Assembly (NCBI RefSeq): GCF_009208565.1
Contig: NZ_WFLK01000014.1
Coordinates: 148,684 to 212,683, forward strand
Source of the DNA: Janthinobacterium aquaticum
Lineage (GTDB): Bacteria > Pseudomonadota > Gammaproteobacteria > Burkholderiales > Burkholderiaceae_D
Direction of reading: 5' to 3'
DNA: 64,000 bases
Shown here: positions 56,045 through 64,000 of the stretch, one piece after another
Layout: each line of letters opens with the position of its first letter
Numbering within the stretch: position 1 is the stretch's first letter
Program-made: the position numbers and the translations under genes
Notes under the pieces: model-generated
The model's database searches: none
What the model saw: the letters and a program-made list of their open reading frames with translations, nothing else
Told to the model about the DNA's origin: nothing

Positions 56045-56439
56045 GCTTCTTCCTTGATCTTGAATACTTCCACGCCGACGCCTTCGCAGTCGGGATAGAC
56101 ATCGGGTTTCATCGACGACACACGCGCGGCGCGCACGCGCGGATGGGCCAGCATCGCTGCCAGCACATCGTCGACCAGTGTTTCCTGCAGCTGCACATGG
56201 CCTTGCGCCATGCGCTTGGCGATGGTGTCGCGCATGAAGTCGTAATCCACCACTTCATCGAGCTGGTCGTCCTGCGGCGTCGACAGCGCCAGCGGGATAT
56301 ACAGGTCGACATTGAGCAGCACGCGCTGCTCGCCTTTTTTCTCGAAATCGTAGACGCCGATATTGATCAGCACTTCGTAATTGCGCAGGAACAGCCGGCG
56401 GCAGTCGAGCAGGCGTGGGTGGAACAGGGCGGACGACAT
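56041..56439 (-). CDS. folB: Dihydroneopterin aldolase-like protein (FolB family)
   Basis: A 132-residue protein of the FolB fold, which cleaves 7,8-dihydroneopterin in folate synthesis. Seen: [31 protein letters not shown], with the IGVYDFEK segment at the usual N-terminal position, a [10 protein letters not shown] region and the C-terminal [17 protein letters not shown] pattern. Total length is normal. It lies just after a FolM-like reductase gene and is coupled to ttcA. Whether it is the main aldolase or a monapterin-related form is not clear. Confidence 0.88.
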   Translation of the reverse strand: MSSALFHPRLLDCRRLFLRNYEVLINIGVYDFEKKGEQRVLLNVDLYIPLALSTPQDDQLDEVVDYDFMRDTIAKRMAQGHVQLQETLVDDVLAAMLAHPRVRAARVSSMKPDVYPDCEGVGVEVFKIKEEA

Positions 56440-56495
56440 AGTTTGACCTTTTCGTGATGCGGTAGTGATACTTCAATGAGGTGCTGCAGGACTGA

Positions 56496-57284
56496 TTATT
56501 TGGTGAGGAACATGACATCGCGCGGCAAGCCGATCAGATGCTGGCCGCCGTCGACCAGCAAGGTGGTGCCGGTCAGGGCGCGCGCGCGGGCCACGTAGCA
56601 GACGCAGTCGGCCACATCGTCCGGCGTGCTGGAGCGACCGAGCGGCGTATTTTCGTGCGCCTTGGCAAAGTTCGCTTCTGTCTGGTCGCCCGAGACCATG
56701 GTAATGCCCGGTGCTACGCCGACGACGCGTACTTTCGGCGCCAGCGCCTGGGCCAGCATGGTGGTGGCCGACAGCAGCGCCGCCTTGGACAGCGTGTACG
56801 ACAAAAAATCAGGATTGAGATTGTACAGTTTTTGGTCGAGCAAGTTGACTACCACCGCCTGTTCGCCGGCCGGCGTAGCGTGATACAGCGCCTGCGCCAG
56901 CAGCACGGGCGCAGCCAGGTTGGCGTGCATGTGGGCGTCGAGTGCGGTAAAGGAAAAACTGCCGGCGTTGTCGTATTCAAACAACGAAGCGTTGTTGACC
57001 ACGCAACTGACGCGGCCCAGCTGCGTCACCGCCTGCGGCAGCAATTCGCGCACCGCGCCCTCCTGCGCCAGGTCGCAATGCAGCGCGCAGGCGCGCCGGC
57101 CCAGCGCACGGATTTCTTCGACCAGGCTATGCGCCTCTTGCGCCGAATCGCGATAATGGACGGCGATGTCCCAGCCGTCGCGCGCCAGGCCCAGCGCAAT
57201 GGCACGGCCGAGGCGGCGCGCGGCGCCGGTAACGAGGGCCACGCGGGCAGGCTGTTCGTGAGAAACGTTGCTGCTTTGATTCAT
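56496..57284 (-). CDS. SDR-family pteridine reductase-like protein (FolM/PTR1 type)
   Basis: A 262-residue short-chain dehydrogenase with TGAARRLGR in the nucleotide-binding loop; an Arg at this place is typical of pteridine reductase PTR1 and FolM rather than of ordinary SDRs. VVNNAS, a catalytic YTLSKAAL (Tyr-x3-Lys) and APGITM follow. It would reduce dihydropterin or dihydromonapterin. The next gene is FolB-like, which supports a pterin role. ATG 57284 gives a short, unconserved polar N-terminus of about 12 residues before the fold. Confidence 0.88.
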   Translation of the reverse strand: MNQSSNVSHEQPARVALVTGAARRLGRAIALGLARDGWDIAVHYRDSAQEAHSLVEEIRALGRRACALHCDLAQEGAVRELLPQAVTQLGRVSCVVNNASLFEYDNAGSFSFTALDAHMHANLAAPVLLAQALYHATPAGEQAVVVNLLDQKLYNLNPDFLSYTLSKAALLSATTMLAQALAPKVRVVGVAPGITMVSGDQTEANFAKAHENTPLGRSSTPDDVADCVCYVARARALTGTTLLVDGGQHLIGLPRDVMFLTK

Positions 57285-57404
57285 GATTTGTTTTTCATTC
57301 GGTAAAGAGTCGCGCCAGCGGCGGGGTGGTCAAAAGCCGGGTTAAAAGCCGGGTCAAAAGCTGATTATTGGCGGCAGGCGACGCCGATTCGCTACAATGC
57401 AGGC

Positions 57405-58556
57405 ATGTCACTACCCGCACCCGATCCTGACGCGCTGGCCGCGTCCCATGCCTTGCAGCACCAGATTGCCGCTGAAATCGCGCGCAATGACGGCGCCATT
57501 CCCTTTGCCCGCTTTATGGAGCTGGCGCTGTATGCGCCTGACCTCGGCTATTACAGCGGCGGCGCCGCCAAGCTGGGCAAGGATGGCGATTTCACCACCG
57601 CACCGGAAATTTCACCGTTGTTCGGCGCCACGCTGGCCCATGTGGCAGCCGCTATTATGGCGCAAACGGCGCCGCGTATCCTCGAATTTGGCGCCGGTAC
57701 CGGCAAGCTGGCCTTCGATATATTGAGCGAGGCGGCCAGCGCCGGCATCCCTGTCGAGCAGTATGCAATCGTTGAATTGTCGGGCGAACTGCGCGCGCGC
57801 CAGGAGCTGGCGCTGGCCGCTTTTCCGCAGGTGGTGTGGCTCGACGGCTTTCCCGACGCCTTTGAAGGCGCCGTGCTGGGCAATGAAGTGCTCGACGCCA
57901 TGCCGGTGTGCCTGATCAGCAAGACGCCGGACGGCTGGTGCGAGCTCGACGTCAGCATAGCCGACGGCCGCTTCGTGTATGTCGAGCGCCCGGCCAGTGC
58001 CGGGACGCTGGCACAGATCGCCGCCCAGGTACCCGACGCGGACGACTTGCCGGTCGGCTATGTCAGCGAGATCCACGGTGTGGCCAGTGGCTTCATGCGT
58101 TCGCTGGCGCGCATGCTCACGCAAGGCAAGGGCGGCGCTGCCGTATTGCTCGACTATGGTTTTCCCGGCCATGAGTACTACCTGGGCCAGCGCGCTACCG
58201 GCACCCTGATGTGCCACTACCGCCACCATGCGCACGCCGATCCGTTTTACCTGCCGGGCCTGCAGGACATTACCGCCCATGTTGACTTCACGGCGATGGC
58301 GCTGGCCGCGCAGGAAGCGGGACTCGATGTGCTGGCCTACATGAGCCAGGCTTCTTTCCTGCTGGGAGCCGGTATCGGCGAGCTGCTGCTGCGCATCGAC
58401 CCGGAGCAGGTACGCACCTACCTGCCGCAGGCCAGCGCCGTGCAGAAGCTGGTCTCGCCGGCCGAGATGGGCGAATTGTTCAAGGTGCTGGTGGTCGGCC
58501 ACCAGGTCGAACTGCCCGAAGCGCTGCTGGCTGCTGACCGCAGCCATCGCCTGTGA
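57405..58556 (+). CDS. MidA/NDUFAF7-family SAM-dependent methyltransferase
   Basis: A 383-residue protein of the family of mitochondrial NDUFAF7, which methylates an Arg of a complex I subunit. FMELALYAPDLGYYSGG (about residues 35-51), the SAM-binding FGAGTGKLAFDIL and GNEVLDAMPV are the family motifs. It is the only obvious complex-I-related gene here. It is divergent from the SDR gene, with 120 bases between, and ends 135 bases before the DnaJ-domain gene. Function is inferred from the family; bacterial substrates are less well defined. Confidence 0.93.
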   Translation: MSLPAPDPDALAASHALQHQIAAEIARNDGAIPFARFMELALYAPDLGYYSGGAAKLGKDGDFTTAPEISPLFGATLAHVAAAIMAQTAPRILEFGAGTGKLAFDILSEAASAGIPVEQYAIVELSGELRARQELALAAFPQVVWLDGFPDAFEGAVLGNEVLDAMPVCLISKTPDGWCELDVSIADGRFVYVERPASAGTLAQIAAQVPDADDLPVGYVSEIHGVASGFMRSLARMLTQGKGGAAVLLDYGFPGHEYYLGQRATGTLMCHYRHHAHADPFYLPGLQDITAHVDFTAMALAAQEAGLDVLAYMSQASFLLGAGIGELLLRIDPEQVRTYLPQASAVQKLVSPAEMGELFKVLVVGHQVELPEALLAADRSHRL

Positions 58557-58610
58557 TCGCGTGCGTGAACGCGGTCGGCATTTTCACTGCAAGCCATGGT
58601 TATTATCTTG

Positions 58611-58625
58611 TCATATCGTATATGA
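58611..58625. promoter_or_regulatory. Palindromic site upstream of the DnaJ-domain gene
   Basis: TCATATCGTATATGA: arms TCATAT and ATATGA around CGT, 66 bases before the likely start at 58692. It could be a regulator site or promoter-linked element; no regulator gene is adjacent. Confidence 0.35.
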
Positions 58626-58691
58626 TGACCGATAGAGCATGGTTCCAGCATGCAAGAACCCGTCGCGGCGCACGGATTTCAAGATAAAACG

Positions 58692-59753
58692 ATGGGAAAG
58701 ATACATACACACTATGACAACCTGAAGGTGGCGCGCCTGGCGCCGCAGGAAGTCATACGTGCCGCCTACAAGGCCCTGAGCCAGAAGTATCATCCCGACA
58801 AGAATCCCGGCGACGAAAAGGCGGCCCGCATCATGGCCATCCTCAACAGTGCCTACGGCACGCTGTCGGACCCGCAGCGCCGGCGCGAACATGACGAATG
58901 GATCGCCGCAGAAGAGTGGGAAATCGAATGGCTGGAAAGCACCCAGCACGAAGACAAGGATTCCCGGCACAAGGATGGCAAGCCGAAAGATGGCCGCCAG
59001 CAGGGCGGCGCACACGAGCATGCGTGGGCGCAGGATGTGCCCAAACCGGCCGCGCGCCGCCGCAGCGTGCCGCTGTGGCGCAGCTGGATATGGTGGCTGA
59101 GCCTGCTCTTTTGCCTGTTGCTGGGCTGGCTGGGCGCCTGGCTGCTGCAAGGCAGCAGCTCGTCCGTGCCGGCTGCGCTGGAGTCGGCCTGGAGCGGCCT
59201 GGCGCGCGACGGCGCCACAGCCGGCCATAACGCCGCGCCATCGAAGAGCGAACCGGTAGCTGTCGATAGCTGGGCCGTGGGCAAGCCCTATGCTGCCGAA
59301 CCATCGCCAGCCAAGTTGGACGTCAAGGTGCTGGCCGTATCGCAGCTGCAGCTCAAGGCCAGCAGCGCGCCGTGTGAAAACAGCAGCCAGTCGCTGCTGG
59401 CGCCGAATGGCGAAGCGTGGCCGGTGCAGTCCGGTTATGTGGAAGGTTTCCCGGTCAGTAACAAGGGCAGCGACATGGCCATTACGCTCGACAACAGCGC
59501 CAACGCCACGCCGGTGTTTGTGCGGCTGTACGACCTGGAACGGCGCGCCAACGTGCGCTATGTATATGTGCTGGCGCATGACAAGCTGACGGTGGAGCAA
59601 CTGGGCATGGGTAAATACGAAGTGCGCTATCAATCCATCGAGCCTGGCAGCGAAAGCTGCGGCAGCAAGAATACCGGCAGCCTCGAGGCCGCGCCGGGCG
59701 GTGCGCCGGCCAGTGAGGGCAGTACGCAGAATCCTGTTGTAAGCAACATCTAA
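58692..59753 (+). CDS. J-domain (DnaJ-like) membrane protein
   Basis: A 353-residue protein. The N-terminal J-domain (residues 1-70) carries the HPD motif in KYHPDKNPGD, which activates DnaK. One membrane helix follows at about residues 128-150 (LSLLFCLLLGWLGAWLL). The C-terminal domain of about 200 residues is not recognised. The topology puts the J-domain in the cytoplasm and the C-terminus in the periplasm. ATG 58692 is preferred because the domain starts there (MGKIHTHYDNL); an ATG at 58650 adds 14 unsupported residues. It probably recruits DnaK to a membrane client. Confidence 0.85.
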   Translation: MGKIHTHYDNLKVARLAPQEVIRAAYKALSQKYHPDKNPGDEKAARIMAILNSAYGTLSDPQRRREHDEWIAAEEWEIEWLESTQHEDKDSRHKDGKPKDGRQQGGAHEHAWAQDVPKPAARRRSVPLWRSWIWWLSLLFCLLLGWLGAWLLQGSSSSVPAALESAWSGLARDGATAGHNAAPSKSEPVAVDSWAVGKPYAAEPSPAKLDVKVLAVSQLQLKASSAPCENSSQSLLAPNGEAWPVQSGYVEGFPVSNKGSDMAITLDNSANATPVFVRLYDLERRANVRYVYVLAHDKLTVEQLGMGKYEVRYQSIEPGSESCGSKNTGSLEAAPGGAPASEGSTQNPVVSNI

Positions 59754-59813
59754 TCTGATTATCCTTGATACGGGTCAAGCAGTGTCCAATAGAATCTATT
59801 CCGAGGAGTATCC

Positions 59814-61406
59814 ATGACCGACCTCACAGCCGACGCAGACGATAACTGGCTGCTCGACGAGGATGAGCCCGTGGCAGCCCCGACCGGACAGGCTGCGCCA
59901 GACCAGCGCCTGTGGCGCGTGCTGATTGTCGATGATGATGTCGATGTGCATGCAGTCACGCGCCTGGCGCTGCGCAATGTCAGCTTCAAGGGGCGCGAGC
60001 TGGAACTGTTTTCCGCCTATAGCGGACGCGAAGCCTATGAAATCTTGCGCACCACGCCCGACATCGCGCTGGTGCTGCTCGATGTGGTGATGGAAACCGA
60101 TGACGCCGGGCTGATCCTGGCGCGCCGTATCCGCGAAGAACTGGGCAACGCCATCGTGCGTGTGGTGCTGCGCACCGGCCAACCGGGCCAGGCGCCCGAG
60201 CAGCGCGTGATCATCGAATACGATATCAACGACTACAAGGCCAAGACCGAGCTGACCACGCAAAAGCTGTTTACCACGGTTATTTCCGCCTTGCGCGCCT
60301 ATGAAAGCCTGATGATGCTCGAACGCAGCCGCATCGGGCTGGGCAAGATCCTGGCCGGCGCCACCAATCTGTATCAGATCCAGTCGCTGCGCGAATTTGC
60401 CTCCGGCGTGCTGAACCAGGTCAGCGCGATTCTCGACGTGGGCGCCGATGGCGTGCTGTGCCTGATGCAGGGCGGCGCCGGCCAGCCGCAGGTGGTGGCC
60501 GCCACCGGCAGCTACGCGGCGCTGGCCGACTCTGAAGCCTTGCCGCCCGGGCATGCTTTGAGGGCCGCCATCGACAAGGCGTTTGCCGAAAAGCGCAGCC
60601 AGTTCGAGCATCCGGCCAATGTGCTGTTCATCCATACCGAAAGCAAGCGCGAGCTGGCCATTTCCGTTACGCCGCCGTGGCCGCTGGCGCCGATCCAGCG
60701 CGATCTGCTGGAAGTGTTTTGCGAACGCATCGCCGCCGCCTTTGACAACCTGTATATGTTCGGCCAGCTGCGCAAGGCGCAGGAAGCCACCGTGGTGGCG
60801 CTGGCCGACCTGGCCGAGTTCCGCGACAGCGCCACCGGCGGCCATGTGCAGCGCGTGCGCGAACTGACCGACGCGATTGCGCGCCGCCTGCACGAGCGCG
60901 GCGTGTACACCGATGAATTGACGCAGCAGCTGCTCGACATGATTGGCCTGGCCAGCATCCTGCACGATGTGGGCAAGGTGGCCACCCCGGACGCCATTTT
61001 GCTCAAGCCGGGCCGCCATACCGATGAAGAACGGGTGCAGATGCAGCTGCATGCCGGGGTTGGGCGCAGCATCCTCGAGCGTGCCGCCAATATGGTCGAC
61101 GGCGTCAGCTACCTGACCTATGGCGCGCAGATAGCGGGCGGCCACCACGAGCATTTCGACGGCGCCGGCTATCCGAACGGCCTCAAGGGGCGCGAGATAC
61201 CGATTGCCGCGCGCATCGTGGCGGTGGTCGACGTGTTCGATGCATTGTTACATGAGCGGCCATACAAGGAGCCGTGGCCGTTCCCGCAGGTGCGCGACTA
61301 TATCGCGCAGCGCAGCGGCAGCCAGTTCGATCCGGAAGTGGTGGCGGCGCTGATGGATCTGATCGACCATGTGCCGTTGCTGTGGCAGCCCCAGCCTGGC
61401 GCCTGA
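59814..61406 (+). CDS. Response regulator with DUF3369 and HD-GYP domain (cyclic-di-GMP phosphodiesterase)
   Basis: A 530-residue protein. A receiver domain with LIVDDDVDVHAVTRLAL and phosphorylatable Asp in LVLLDVVMETDDAG (about residues 35-160) is followed by a DUF3369 segment (about 165-320). The HD-GYP domain (about 325-520) has HDVGK and HHEHFDGAGYPNGLKG. These active-site residues are intact, so it should hydrolyse cyclic-di-GMP. It is likely cotranscribed with the receiver-TPR protein 27 bases downstream. Control of motility or biofilm is inferred. Confidence 0.95.
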   Translation: MTDLTADADDNWLLDEDEPVAAPTGQAAPDQRLWRVLIVDDDVDVHAVTRLALRNVSFKGRELELFSAYSGREAYEILRTTPDIALVLLDVVMETDDAGLILARRIREELGNAIVRVVLRTGQPGQAPEQRVIIEYDINDYKAKTELTTQKLFTTVISALRAYESLMMLERSRIGLGKILAGATNLYQIQSLREFASGVLNQVSAILDVGADGVLCLMQGGAGQPQVVAATGSYAALADSEALPPGHALRAAIDKAFAEKRSQFEHPANVLFIHTESKRELAISVTPPWPLAPIQRDLLEVFCERIAAAFDNLYMFGQLRKAQEATVVALADLAEFRDSATGGHVQRVRELTDAIARRLHERGVYTDELTQQLLDMIGLASILHDVGKVATPDAILLKPGRHTDEERVQMQLHAGVGRSILERAANMVDGVSYLTYGAQIAGGHHEHFDGAGYPNGLKGREIPIAARIVAVVDVFDALLHERPYKEPWPFPQVRDYIAQRSGSQFDPEVVAALMDLIDHVPLLWQPQPGA

Positions 61407-61433
61407 GACGGCGCTGCATCTGACGTGTACGCG

Positions 61434-63080
61434 ATGAAAGAATTCAAGGGCCTGTCGGCCCTGATTATCGAACCGCATGCCGGCATGCGTTCGAACCTGC
61501 AGACCATGCTCAATCTGTGTGGCCTGGCCAGGATCGACAACGCCAGCAGTTCCGGCCATGCCATCCGCATGCTGGGCAACCGGGCCTATGACCTGATCCT
61601 GTGCGAGTACGACCTCGAAGGCGGCCAGGACGGCCAGCAATTGCTGGAGGACCTGCGGCACCACAAGCTGATCCATGCCTCGACCATGTTTTTCATGGTC
61701 ACCAGCGAAGGCAGCTTTGGCAAGGTGGTCAGCGCCGTCGAGCTGCTGCCGACCGACTATATCCTCAAGCCCTTTACGGCCGAGCGCATGCTCGAGCGTC
61801 TCGGCCGTGCGCTGGAAAAGCGCAATGCCTTCATGCCGGTGCATGAGCTGATCGACATGGGCAACGAGCACGCCGCGATTGCCGCCTGCGGCGAAGGCGC
61901 CAGCCTGTATCCGCGCTACGCCACCGATTTCCTGCGCCTGCGCGCCGAACTGCACCTGCTGCTGGGCGAGGCGGCCGAGGCCGAACCGATCTATGCCTCG
62001 CTGTACGAGTCCAAAGCGCTGGGCTGGGCCCGCCTGGGACTGGCCAAGGCGTTGTTCCAGCGCGGCGACTATCCTGCCGCCCAGCAGATGCTGGAAGGCC
62101 TGCTGGAAGAAAACAAGCGCTTTCTCGACGCCTATGACTGGCTGGCGCGCACGCATCAGGCGCAGGGCGGCACCAAGGCGGCCCAGGCTGCGCTGAGCGA
62201 AGCGGTGGCCCTGTCGCCGCATGCGGTACGGCGCCTGCGCCGGCTGGGCGAAGCGGCGCTGGCCGCCGACGATATCGAGATGGCGGAAAAAGCCATGAAG
62301 CTGGTGGTGGGCAAGGCCAGGTATTCCGAGTTCCGTGATCCGGAAGACCATGTGCGGCTGGTGCAGACGCTGGTGCGCAAGGGTGACCCGCTGCAGGCCG
62401 GCGCCGTGATCCGTGAGCTCGACCGCACCATGGGCGGCCAGAAAAACACCGAACTGTGCAGCGCCTTGTGCGGCGTGATGCTGCATGGCCATACCGGCAA
62501 CCAGGTACGGCTGCAGGAGTCGCTCGATGCGGCGCTGATGGCCAACCGCCACAGCGTGGGCGGCTCGAACGCCCTGAAGACGGAGCTGGCGCGCCAGTGC
62601 CTGGCGCACGGGCGCGAGGAGGGCGCCGCCGAAGTCATGCGCGAAGTCATGCGCAATGCGCCCGACAGCGCCGCCATGACGCGCGCGATGGCCGTGTTCG
62701 AGCAGGCCGGGCGCGACGAGCTGGCCAAGGCGCTGGCGCGGCAAAGCCGCCAGGAAGTGGCCGAGATGGTCGCTGCCGGCGCCACGCGTGCGCGCGATGG
62801 CGACTATCGCGGTGCGGTAGAACTGATGAGCGAAGCGGTCGGGCGCCTGCCCGACAATCCGCAGGTGGTATTCAATGCCGCCGTGGCGGTCTTGAAATGC
62901 CTGGAGCACGAAGGCTGGGACGAGCGCCTCAGCCAGCAGGTGCTGCAGCATATCGCTGGCGTGCGCAGGCTCGATCCGGGCAACCCGAAATTGCCGGTGC
63001 TGTCCGGACTGCACCAGCAGTTATTGCGTAAATACAAGCCTGACGCCGTGGCCTGGCTCAATCCACCAGCAGCCGTTTAG
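61434..63080 (+). CDS. Receiver-domain protein with TPR repeats
   Basis: A 548-residue protein with an N-terminal receiver domain (about residues 1-120) and helical TPR repeats from about residue 125 (for example GWARLGLAKALFQRGDYPAAQ). In the receiver, the aligned phosphorylation Asp reads Glu (Glu58 in LCEYDLEGGQDG) and the acidic pair near the N-terminus is EP (LIIEPHAGMR), while the Lys in ILKPF is kept. It may therefore not be phosphorylated normally. The start could also be GTG 61425. It lies directly after the HD-GYP regulator and may bind a partner protein through its TPRs. Confidence 0.88.
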   Translation: MKEFKGLSALIIEPHAGMRSNLQTMLNLCGLARIDNASSSGHAIRMLGNRAYDLILCEYDLEGGQDGQQLLEDLRHHKLIHASTMFFMVTSEGSFGKVVSAVELLPTDYILKPFTAERMLERLGRALEKRNAFMPVHELIDMGNEHAAIAACGEGASLYPRYATDFLRLRAELHLLLGEAAEAEPIYASLYESKALGWARLGLAKALFQRGDYPAAQQMLEGLLEENKRFLDAYDWLARTHQAQGGTKAAQAALSEAVALSPHAVRRLRRLGEAALAADDIEMAEKAMKLVVGKARYSEFRDPEDHVRLVQTLVRKGDPLQAGAVIRELDRTMGGQKNTELCSALCGVMLHGHTGNQVRLQESLDAALMANRHSVGGSNALKTELARQCLAHGREEGAAEVMREVMRNAPDSAAMTRAMAVFEQAGRDELAKALARQSRQEVAEMVAAGATRARDGDYRGAVELMSEAVGRLPDNPQVVFNAAVAVLKCLEHEGWDERLSQQVLQHIAGVRRLDPGNPKLPVLSGLHQQLLRKYKPDAVAWLNPPAAV

Positions 63081-63175
63081 CAGCCGGTTTGCAGCCTGGC
63101 GCGACACAGCCATGCGCCTTGCAAGGGGTGCTTGAGCAGCGAATGCAAAAAAATACGAAAATTGTTCACCATCGC

Positions 63176-63205
63176 TTGCACTTTCTTAAAACGGGGGCTT
63201 ATAAT
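63176..63205 (+). promoter_or_regulatory. Sigma-70 promoter of the tRNA-tuf cluster
   Basis: TTGCAC (63176-63181), an 18-base spacer and consensus TATAAT (63200-63205), followed by the GC-rich discriminator CACGCCCCG. That combination is typical of stringently controlled stable-RNA promoters. It stands about 110 bases before the first tRNA. Confidence 0.85.
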
Positions 63206-63313
63206 CACGCCCCGAAGCAGCCAACTTCTTCTTTATAAGTAAATGCAGCAGTAAGGCAGGTATAAATAAGGTTGACGGTTGTGAATAAATGCTTCATAAT
63301 CTGCGTTTCCCGC

Positions 63314-63397
<84 letters not shown>

Positions 63398-63453
63398 AGT
63401 TTTTGCAAGAAGACTGGGTCGCGGCAAGTGAAGATAAAAGTGAACGATACCTC

Positions 63454-63527
63454 GCGGGTGTAGCTCAATGGTAGAGCAGAAGCCTTCCAAGCTTACGACG
63501 AGGGTTCGATTCCCTTCACCCGCTCCA
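63454..63527 (+). tRNA. tRNA-Gly (TCC)
   Basis: Acceptor GCGGGTG pairs with CACCCGC; anticodon loop CTTCCAA holds TCC; T-arm GGGTTCGATTCCC; an encoded CCA end. Confidence 0.96.
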
Positions 63528-63569
63528 GTTTCCGTTCAGATGCAGTCGCATCGCATGCATCAAATTAAA

Positions 63570-63644
<75 letters not shown>

Positions 63645-63729
63645 GAATTCGTAGCAAGCAACATCAGTAATTCAAACAGACCGTCGGGCGCGTGCCTGAG
63701 CAATCTAATCAAATCATTAGGAGTTCAAA

Positions 63730-64000
63730 ATGGCAAAAGGTAAATTCGAACGGACCAAGCCGCACGTCAACGTCGGCACCATCGGCCACGTCGACCACGG
63801 TAAAACCACGCTGACCGCTGCAATCGCAACGGTACTGTCGAAGAAATTCGGCGGCGAAGCCAAAGCATACGACCAGATCGATGCTGCTCCAGAAGAAAAA
63901 GCACGCGGTATTACCATTAACACCGCTCACGTTGAGTACGAAACGGCTTCGCGCCACTACGCTCACGTTGACTGCCCAGGCCACGCCGACTACATCAAAA
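63730..64000 (+). CDS. tuf: Translation elongation factor Tu (5' part, cut by window end)
   Basis: Delivers aminoacyl-tRNA to the ribosome. The first 90 codons are visible, beginning Met-Ala-Lys-Gly-Lys-Phe-Glu-Arg. They include the G1 motif [14 protein letters not shown], the switch region [22 protein letters not shown] and [10 protein letters not shown]. It follows three tRNAs, the usual betaproteobacterial order before secE/nusG. AGGAG lies nine bases before the ATG. The rest runs past the window. Confidence 0.98.
   Translation, partial: MAKGKFERTKPHVNVGTIGHVDHGKTTLTAAIATVLSKKFGGEAKAYDQIDAAPEEKARGITINTAHVEYETASRHYAHVDCPGHADYIK

Overview
The window reads as an ordinary core-chromosome segment of a GC-rich betaproteobacterium of the family Oxalobacteraceae (Janthinobacterium/Duganella/Massilia type). 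This is inferred from gene content and order: HslV with a Met-Glu-Gln-Phe-His-Gly leader, a one-cysteine DksA next to a CobW-like GTPase, the DUF484-xerC pair, an Omp32-type porin, an SAH riboswitch on ahcY, an IorA-IorB fusion, and a tRNA-Tyr/Gly/Thr-tuf cluster. I see no prophage, insertion sequence, CRISPR array or integron.

Layout. 1-7296: distal part of a type II secretion operon (gspL-M-N-D-E-F-C, start cut off). 7354-10346: a PlpD-like patatin autotransporter and an XRE regulator. 10532-16380, minus strand: DUF484, xerC, CobW-like GTPase, dksA, hslV, hslU. 16549-19497: porin and a Sel1-repeat protein. 19500-22115, minus strand: dapF and two lipid A acyltransferase paralogues. 22303-28235: methyl cycle and one-carbon block (metK, a YhcG-type nuclease gene, SAH riboswitch, ahcY, a small membrane protein, metF, and convergent 5-formyl-THF cyclo-ligase). 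28267-32872: lytic transglycosylase, GST, CCA-adding enzyme and GNAT. 32858-38568: Lrp-type regulator divergent from 4-hydroxyphenylpyruvate dioxygenase, then indolepyruvate ferredoxin oxidoreductase (aromatic amino acid breakdown). 38704-44935: S41 lipoprotein protease, TonB-dependent receptor and M14 carboxypeptidase. 45028-47823: a tightly overlapping four-gene operon of glycosyltransferase, membrane protein, dual-specificity-type phosphatase and START-like protein. 47921-53157: Kef-type antiporter, then M3 and M20 peptidases on the minus strand. 53337-55034: chemotaxis receptor. 55082-57284, minus strand: ttcA, folB and a FolM-like reductase. 57405-63080: MidA-like methyltransferase, DnaJ-domain membrane protein, HD-GYP response regulator and receiver-TPR protein. 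63176-64000: stable-RNA-type promoter, three tRNAs and the start of tuf.

How the genes fit together. The secreted and outer-membrane proteins (type II secretion, PlpD, porin, TonB receptor, peptidases) suggest a free-living organism that degrades external protein. MetK, AhcY and MetF run the activated methyl cycle, and AhcY is sensed by its own substrate through the riboswitch. HPPD and IOR handle tyrosine- and other aromatic-amino-acid-derived keto acids.

The least explained parts are the coupled glycosyltransferase operon (45028-47823), the multi-hairpin leader ending in a terminator-like stem just before the membrane protein-metF pair (26286-26434), a dispersed hairpin repeat that supplies the stop codon of the Kef gene, and several operator-like palindromes. 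Everything is read by eye; no database search was possible.
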